This document shows positions 60,958-64,000 of a DNA stretch of 64,000 nt, piece by piece (within the stretch, counting starts at the first letter, position 1; every line of letters starts with the position of its first letter). Position numbers and translations under genes: made by a program. This DNA is from HLUCCA09 sp039822045 (GTDB lineage Bacteria > Pseudomonadota > Alphaproteobacteria > Rhodobacterales > Rhodobacteraceae), in NCBI GenBank assembly GCA_039822045.1, contig JBCBMY010000005.1, positions 268,461 through 332,460 of the forward strand, read 5' to 3'. Below the pieces are notes generated by a model that worked only from the letters and a program-made list of their open reading frames with translations, was not told the DNA's origin and did no database searches.

Positions 60958-61691
60958 TCCTCGCCTTCCTTCTCTTCGACAGCGGGCGCAGCGTCAGCCG
61001 GGGCGGCTTCGACGATCGACGAGCGAAGCGCGGCGGGCAGGACGAGATTGTCGGGCGTCGCCTTCTTGACCGCGTCCTTAATCGTCACCCAGCCACCCTT
61101 GGAGCCCGGCACAGCGCCCTTCACCATGATGAGGCCCCGGTCGGTATCGGTCCGCACGACCTGCAGGTTCTGCGTGGTCACGCGGGCCGCGCCCATATGG
61201 CCGGCCATCTTCTTGCCTTTGAAGACGCGACCCGGGTCCTGACATTGGCCGGTGGAGCCGTGCGAGCGGTGCGAGATCGACACGCCGTGGGAGGCGCGCA
61301 GGCCCCCGAAATTGTGCCGCTTCATCGCGCCAGCAAAGCCCTTACCGATCGAGACGCCGGTGACGTCGACGAACTGGCCCTCGGAATAATGGTCAGCGAT
61401 GATCTCCTCACCGACTTCCACCATGTTCTCGGGCGCCACACGGAACTCCGCGAGCTTGCGCTTCGGCGCAACCTTGGCAGCCGCGAAGTGCCCGCGCATC
61501 GCCCGGGACGTGCGCTTGGCCTTTGCGCTACCGGCACCGAGCTGGATGGCGGAATAGCCATCCTTTTCGGGCGTGCGCTGCGCGACAACCTCGCAGCCGT
61601 CCAGTTGCAGAACTGTCACGGGGATCTGCTTGCCGTCTTCCATGAAGAGACGGGTCATGCCCACCTTGCGGGCGATCACTCCAGTACGCAT
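60954..61691 (-). CDS. rplC: 50S ribosomal protein L3
   Basis: 245 aa. MRTGVIARKVGMTRLFMEDG, FAGAMKRHNFGGLRASHGVS and HRSHGSTGQCQDPGRVFKGK are diagnostic; the Gln in the last is the usual methylation site. The C-terminus has an acidic Ala-rich extension common in alphaproteobacteria. Confidence 0.98.
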   Translation of the reverse strand: MRTGVIARKVGMTRLFMEDGKQIPVTVLQLDGCEVVAQRTPEKDGYSAIQLGAGSAKAKRTSRAMRGHFAAAKVAPKRKLAEFRVAPENMVEVGEEIIADHYSEGQFVDVTGVSIGKGFAGAMKRHNFGGLRASHGVSISHRSHGSTGQCQDPGRVFKGKKMAGHMGAARVTTQNLQVVRTDTDRGLIMVKGAVPGSKGGWVTIKDAVKKATPDNLVLPAALRSSIVEAAPADAAPAVEEKEGEE

Positions 61692-61704
61692 AGCGTGGGC
61701 CCCC

Positions 61705-62016
61705 TCAGTTCAGCTTGATTTCCACGTCGACGCCGGCGGCCAGGTCGAGCTTCATCAGCGCGTCAACCGTCTGCGGCGTCGGATCGACAATGTCCAAGAG
61801 ACGCTTGTGGGTGCGGATCTCCCACTGGTCGCGGCTCTTCTTGTCGATGTGGGGCCCCCGGAGGACCGTGAATTTCTCGATCTTGTTCGGAAGCGGGATC
61901 GGCCCGCGCACCTGCGCGCCCGTCCGCTTGGCGGTGTTCACGATCTCCTGCGTGCTGGCATCCAGCACACGGTAGTCGAACGCCTTCAGCCGGATCCGGA
62001 TGTTCTGGCTTTGCAT
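61705..62016 (-). CDS. rpsJ: 30S ribosomal protein S10 (NusE)
   Basis: 103 aa from MQSQNIRIRLKAFDYRVLDA with AAGGAAA upstream; the 35 upstream codons in frame are leader. VRGPIPLPNKIEKFTVLRGP is diagnostic. S10 also acts in antitermination with NusB and couples transcription to translation through NusG. First gene of the S10 operon. Confidence 0.98.
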   Translation of the reverse strand: MQSQNIRIRLKAFDYRVLDASTQEIVNTAKRTGAQVRGPIPLPNKIEKFTVLRGPHIDKKSRDQWEIRTHKRLLDIVDPTPQTVDALMKLDLAAGVDVEIKLN

Positions 62017-62037
62017 GGTTTTCCTTTCAGTTGAGAG

Positions 62038-62098
62038 GAGGGCGCACAGAAGCCCTCTTCGAACCACTTCGTTTCTTGTTTTCCGTCGCAGAAGTGGT
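62038..62098 (-). promoter_or_regulatory. Stem-loops in the rpsJ leader
   Basis: GAGGGC/GCCCTC (62038-62057, 8-base loop) and ACCACTTC/GAAGTGGT (62063-62098, 20-base loop) lie in the 80 bases upstream of rpsJ on the minus strand. Leader hairpins of S10 operons can mediate autoregulation by a ribosomal protein; no alphaproteobacterial leader consensus is known to me. Confidence 0.45.
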
Positions 62099-62099
62099 G

Positions 62100-62128
62100 C
62101 GCGTACCCGCTCACTCATCATGGGTCAA
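62100..62128 (-). promoter_or_regulatory. Possible promoter of the S10 operon
   Basis: TTGACC and TACGCG spaced by 17 bases on the minus strand, ~85 bp upstream of rpsJ. The -10 is weak, and the start point would fall in the outer stem of the leader hairpin. Confidence 0.3.
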
Positions 62129-62362
62129 GGGGCAAACAACTCCTCTACTAACCTTATTTTTCGATGACACGAGGCACCGCTTCTCGGCCCCAACTTCTCA
62201 GGCCCAACGTCTCTGTGACCTCAATGTTTGGATCCAGACCGGACCATGATGGAAACCAAATCAAACGCGCTATGAGCGGAGAGGATCATGGTCTGGCGGA
62301 GCGACATGCTTGCTCCAGGTGACTAGATGTGCTGGATGTACGAAAATTTACGAGAGGAAGCG
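62129..62362. other. Intergenic rpsJ / TIR gene with inverted repeat
   Basis: GACCATGAT (62242-62250) and ATCATGGTC (62285-62293) are exact complements. The match extends outward to CCAGAC/GTCTGG if a 5-base bulge is allowed. It stands 70 bp before the TIR gene and could be its operator or the edge of the inserted segment. The rest is AT-richer than the ribosomal genes. Confidence 0.45.
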
Positions 62363-63427
62363 ATGAGCTTGAGAGTCTTTGTAAGCCATAGAAGCGCAGA
62401 TGAAGAAATTGCATCAGTGATAGTTCAAGAAATTGAATCGTGGCTTAACGGCAACGGAGAAGTGTACTATTCCAGCCGTCCTGGGGCAGGCAAGCCCGGT
62501 GCGTCATTAAACGCTGTCCTAGAAGACAAAATTAGGCAAGCTGACCTCTTTGTATTGGCTTTCACGACCGCTGATGAGGACTGGTCTTGGTGCATGTACG
62601 AATTGGGATTAGCGATGGGACAGGACACAAAGGCAACTCAGGTTGTAGTGTTCAATTGCACCGATCAAAGACCACGGGTTCAGGCAGCAAACCTAGAGGT
62701 CAATGCACGGTCTGCGGCCTCGATCATGAATTTTGTCTTGCCTTTCCATAAGGAACCTGAATGGCTTATGCTGGACTCTGGAGCTCGAGCAGACGCCGGC
62801 CCACTGCTTGCGGGCCTTGACTTTATATCCCCTGATGAGTTGCGCAAGCGCGCGGACGACCTGCAAGCGAAGCTGGACGATGTCTTGCCAAAATCTGAGC
62901 CGCACACGTTGGATCGTCTGGAGCACTTGGACCTATCGCTAGAAAGGAAATACGCTCAGCATGTCCGATCGCTTAGAGTAAGAGCTCGCGACGTTGAAGA
63001 ACAGAACCCTGAAGAGTACGAACGGCTACGCTCGGAAGCGCAAGGCATTCTGTTGGAGCACGCCAAACTAGGGAACAAGCATAGTGATCGAAGTGCTCGT
63101 CGATTTGGGTACCAAGCTTTCCCGCCCCACTTACCTCTTGGCGAGCTGCTAAAGAGCTGGCGTACAGAATTCAAAAAGTCGTATGGGGTTTCGCCATCAA
63201 AGCTTCAATCGGCTTGGCAAAACGATTTCCTTAGCGATTTGTCGAGGGCCACCGAAGGACGCCCATCCGAACCATCCGACGTGTACATGCTCAGCGCTGA
63301 CAAAAACGATACACTGAAAGTTCAGCCTGTAGTAGTACGCACCAACCAGAGAGTCGACGATGGCGTGGACTACCTCGTTTATTTCTTCAAGGTGCTTGTG
63401 AGAGACATCCAAGACAAAAGCACTTGA
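62363..63427 (+). CDS. TIR-domain protein, putative NADase effector
   Basis: 354 aa from ATG at 62363 with GAGAGGAAG upstream. The TIR domain (~residues 1-140) starts LRVFVSHRSADEEIAS, has the loop YSSRPGAGKPGASLN, and contains DWSWCMYELGLAMG with Glu80, the catalytic position of NAD-cleaving TIRs. A helical linker (~180-260: DRLEHLDLSLERKYAQHVRS, NPEEYERLRSEAQGILLEHA) leads to a C-terminal region with no recognised family (GYQAFPPHLPLGELLKSWRT ... VDYLVYFFKVLVRDIQ). Bacterial TIR proteins are mostly anti-phage effectors. Composition is visibly AT-richer than the ribosomal genes around it, consistent with transfer. No known sensor partner (ThsA, SAVED, STING) is adjacent. Confidence 0.85.
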   Translation: MSLRVFVSHRSADEEIASVIVQEIESWLNGNGEVYYSSRPGAGKPGASLNAVLEDKIRQADLFVLAFTTADEDWSWCMYELGLAMGQDTKATQVVVFNCTDQRPRVQAANLEVNARSAASIMNFVLPFHKEPEWLMLDSGARADAGPLLAGLDFISPDELRKRADDLQAKLDDVLPKSEPHTLDRLEHLDLSLERKYAQHVRSLRVRARDVEEQNPEEYERLRSEAQGILLEHAKLGNKHSDRSARRFGYQAFPPHLPLGELLKSWRTEFKKSYGVSPSKLQSAWQNDFLSDLSRATEGRPSEPSDVYMLSADKNDTLKVQPVVVRTNQRVDDGVDYLVYFFKVLVRDIQDKST

Positions 63428-63473
63428 CTGACTTCTGGTTACGCCCACTCCTCTATGTTCGACCAAAGAAATG

Positions 63474-63746
63474 CTACATTTCGCGACGGGCAACTCCAAA
63501 GGCACCAAGAACCTGATCGACGATGTCAATTTCATCTTCGCTGGACATCAGGAGTGCATCTTCCACGGCCTTTGATAGTTGCCGTCCTGTTGTAATTCCT
63601 GCTGGCAAACGTCCCGCTATGAAATCAAGTGAAGCAGCGACGCTGGGATCGCCACAATTGTGACCCCGGCGAACTAGTTCACTTGCCACAGTGTCAGATA
63701 GAGCTTGGTAGTTCTTAACCAAACCAAACCTAGATCGGGTGTCCAT
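63474..63746 (-). CDS. 90-aa protein of unknown function, convergent with TIR gene
   Basis: Start chosen at ATG 63746 (MDTRSRFGLVKNYQALSDTV); the frame is open to 63863, but that stretch overlaps the tuf 3' hairpin. The product is acidic and helical: LVRRGHNCGDPSVAASLDFI, TGRQLSKAVEDALLMSSEDE and VDQVLGAFG. No family was recognised. It ends 46 bases from the TIR stop, tail to tail, and shares its AT-rich composition. It may be a small regulator or an unrelated orphan; readthrough from tuf could express it. Confidence 0.55.
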   Translation of the reverse strand: MDTRSRFGLVKNYQALSDTVASELVRRGHNCGDPSVAASLDFIAGRLPAGITTGRQLSKAVEDALLMSSEDEIDIVDQVLGAFGVARREM

Positions 63747-63813
63747 ACTGCTCACAGCCCCGTTATTTTGGGGTAACGTACTATATGCAGACCGCATCGG
63801 GCAAATCCTATTT

Positions 63814-63847
63814 TGCACACCGCGAACTGTGATGTTCACGGTGTGCA
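63814..63847 (-). terminator. Stem-loop after tuf
   Basis: TGCACACCGCGAAC and GTTCACGGTGTGCA pair over 14 bp with one mismatch around TGTGAT, 12 bases after the tuf stop. There is no T-run on the minus strand, so termination may be partial. Confidence 0.6.
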
Positions 63848-63859
63848 GTTGGTTCAGAA

Positions 63860-64000
63860 TCACTCGATGATTTTGGAGACGACGCCTGCGCCGACGGTGC
63901 GTCCGCCTTCGCGGATGGCGAAGCGGAGCTTTTCTTCCATCGCGATGGGCGCGATCAGTTCGACCTGGAACGACACGTTGTCGCCCGGCATCACCATCTC
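63860..64000 (-). CDS. tuf: Elongation factor Tu, C-terminal end only
   Basis: The last 46 codons: EMVMPGDNVSFQVELIAPIA, MEEKLRFAIREGGRTVGAGV, then VSKIIE and TGA. The gene continues beyond the window. EF-Tu carries aminoacyl-tRNA to the ribosome. It normally precedes rpsJ directly; here the TIR and 90-aa genes lie between. Nothing odd in the visible part. Confidence 0.97.
   Translation of the reverse strand, partial: EMVMPGDNVSFQVELIAPIAMEEKLRFAIREGGRTVGAGVVSKIIE

Noticed and set aside
1..64000. CRISPR array, rRNA genes or prophage.
   Set aside because: No regularly spaced direct repeats with unique spacers, no rRNA-like sequence and no phage structural or lysis genes were seen; the only regular repeats are coding MBG units.

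Overview
The window looks like a high-G+C alphaproteobacterial chromosome, most likely Rhodobacterales (Roseobacter/Rhodobacter group). The case rests on a four-gene AapJQMP-type general L-amino-acid ABC transporter, a LuxI/LuxR pair, the ATP12-RluC-CrcB-RarA gene set, an imelysin/di-heme oxidoreductase iron locus, and the ribosomal superoperon ending in adk-rpsM-rpsK-rpoA-rplQ.

Layout. 1-4051: the 3' part of a secreted MBG-repeat adhesin followed closely by a caspase-like/Sel1 protein. 4052-12990: an accessory block with a GH5 cellulase/cadherin/RTX gene broken by one in-frame TGA, an OmpR-type two-component pair, an RTX protein, and decayed remnants (IS481-like, IS3 orfA-like, VOC-like). 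12991-18000: a four-gene minus-strand operon for iron handling (imelysin, di-heme oxidoreductase, imelysin, DUF1513) with an operator-like dyad upstream. 19022-22826: tRNA-Arg(ACG), a membrane histidine kinase, a flavoprotein disulfide reductase and a TVP38/DedA-like membrane protein. 23134-33436: rpmH-rnpA-yidD(broken), then engB-yidC-EAL protein-ttcA on the opposite strand, small proteins, an SDR, and argB-ferredoxin-like-sixA. The orientations suggest that everything between yidD and argB was inverted. 33569-38042: aapJQMP. 38282-41796: rarA-crcB-rluC-atp12. 41890-43442: luxI, luxR and a divergent 66-aa ORF that share a near-ideal palindrome.

43465-64000 is the tuf/S10/spc/alpha ribosomal supercluster on the minus strand, from the 3' end of tuf to rplQ. 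It is interrupted at three points. A TIR-domain protein plus a convergent 90-aa ORF lie between tuf and rpsJ. A frameshifted SRPBCC pseudogene and a strong hairpin lie between rplW and rplB. A 3-kb cargo lies between rplP and rpmC: sulfotransferase, TIGR02466-type oxygenase, lipoprotein, DUF188 protein, a frameshifted HTH gene, and a 31-aa membrane peptide followed by a terminator. The TIR gene is visibly AT-richer than its surroundings and is the best candidate for an undescribed defence-type effector.

Several genes are broken by single, well-defined lesions: TGA just before the GH5 nucleophile, a CGA-to-TGA change plus a 6-bp duplication in yidD, and frameshifts in the SRPBCC and HTH genes. 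These are either genuine decay or errors in the assembly, and both can be tested. All functional statements come from reading motifs and gene context; no database search was run.
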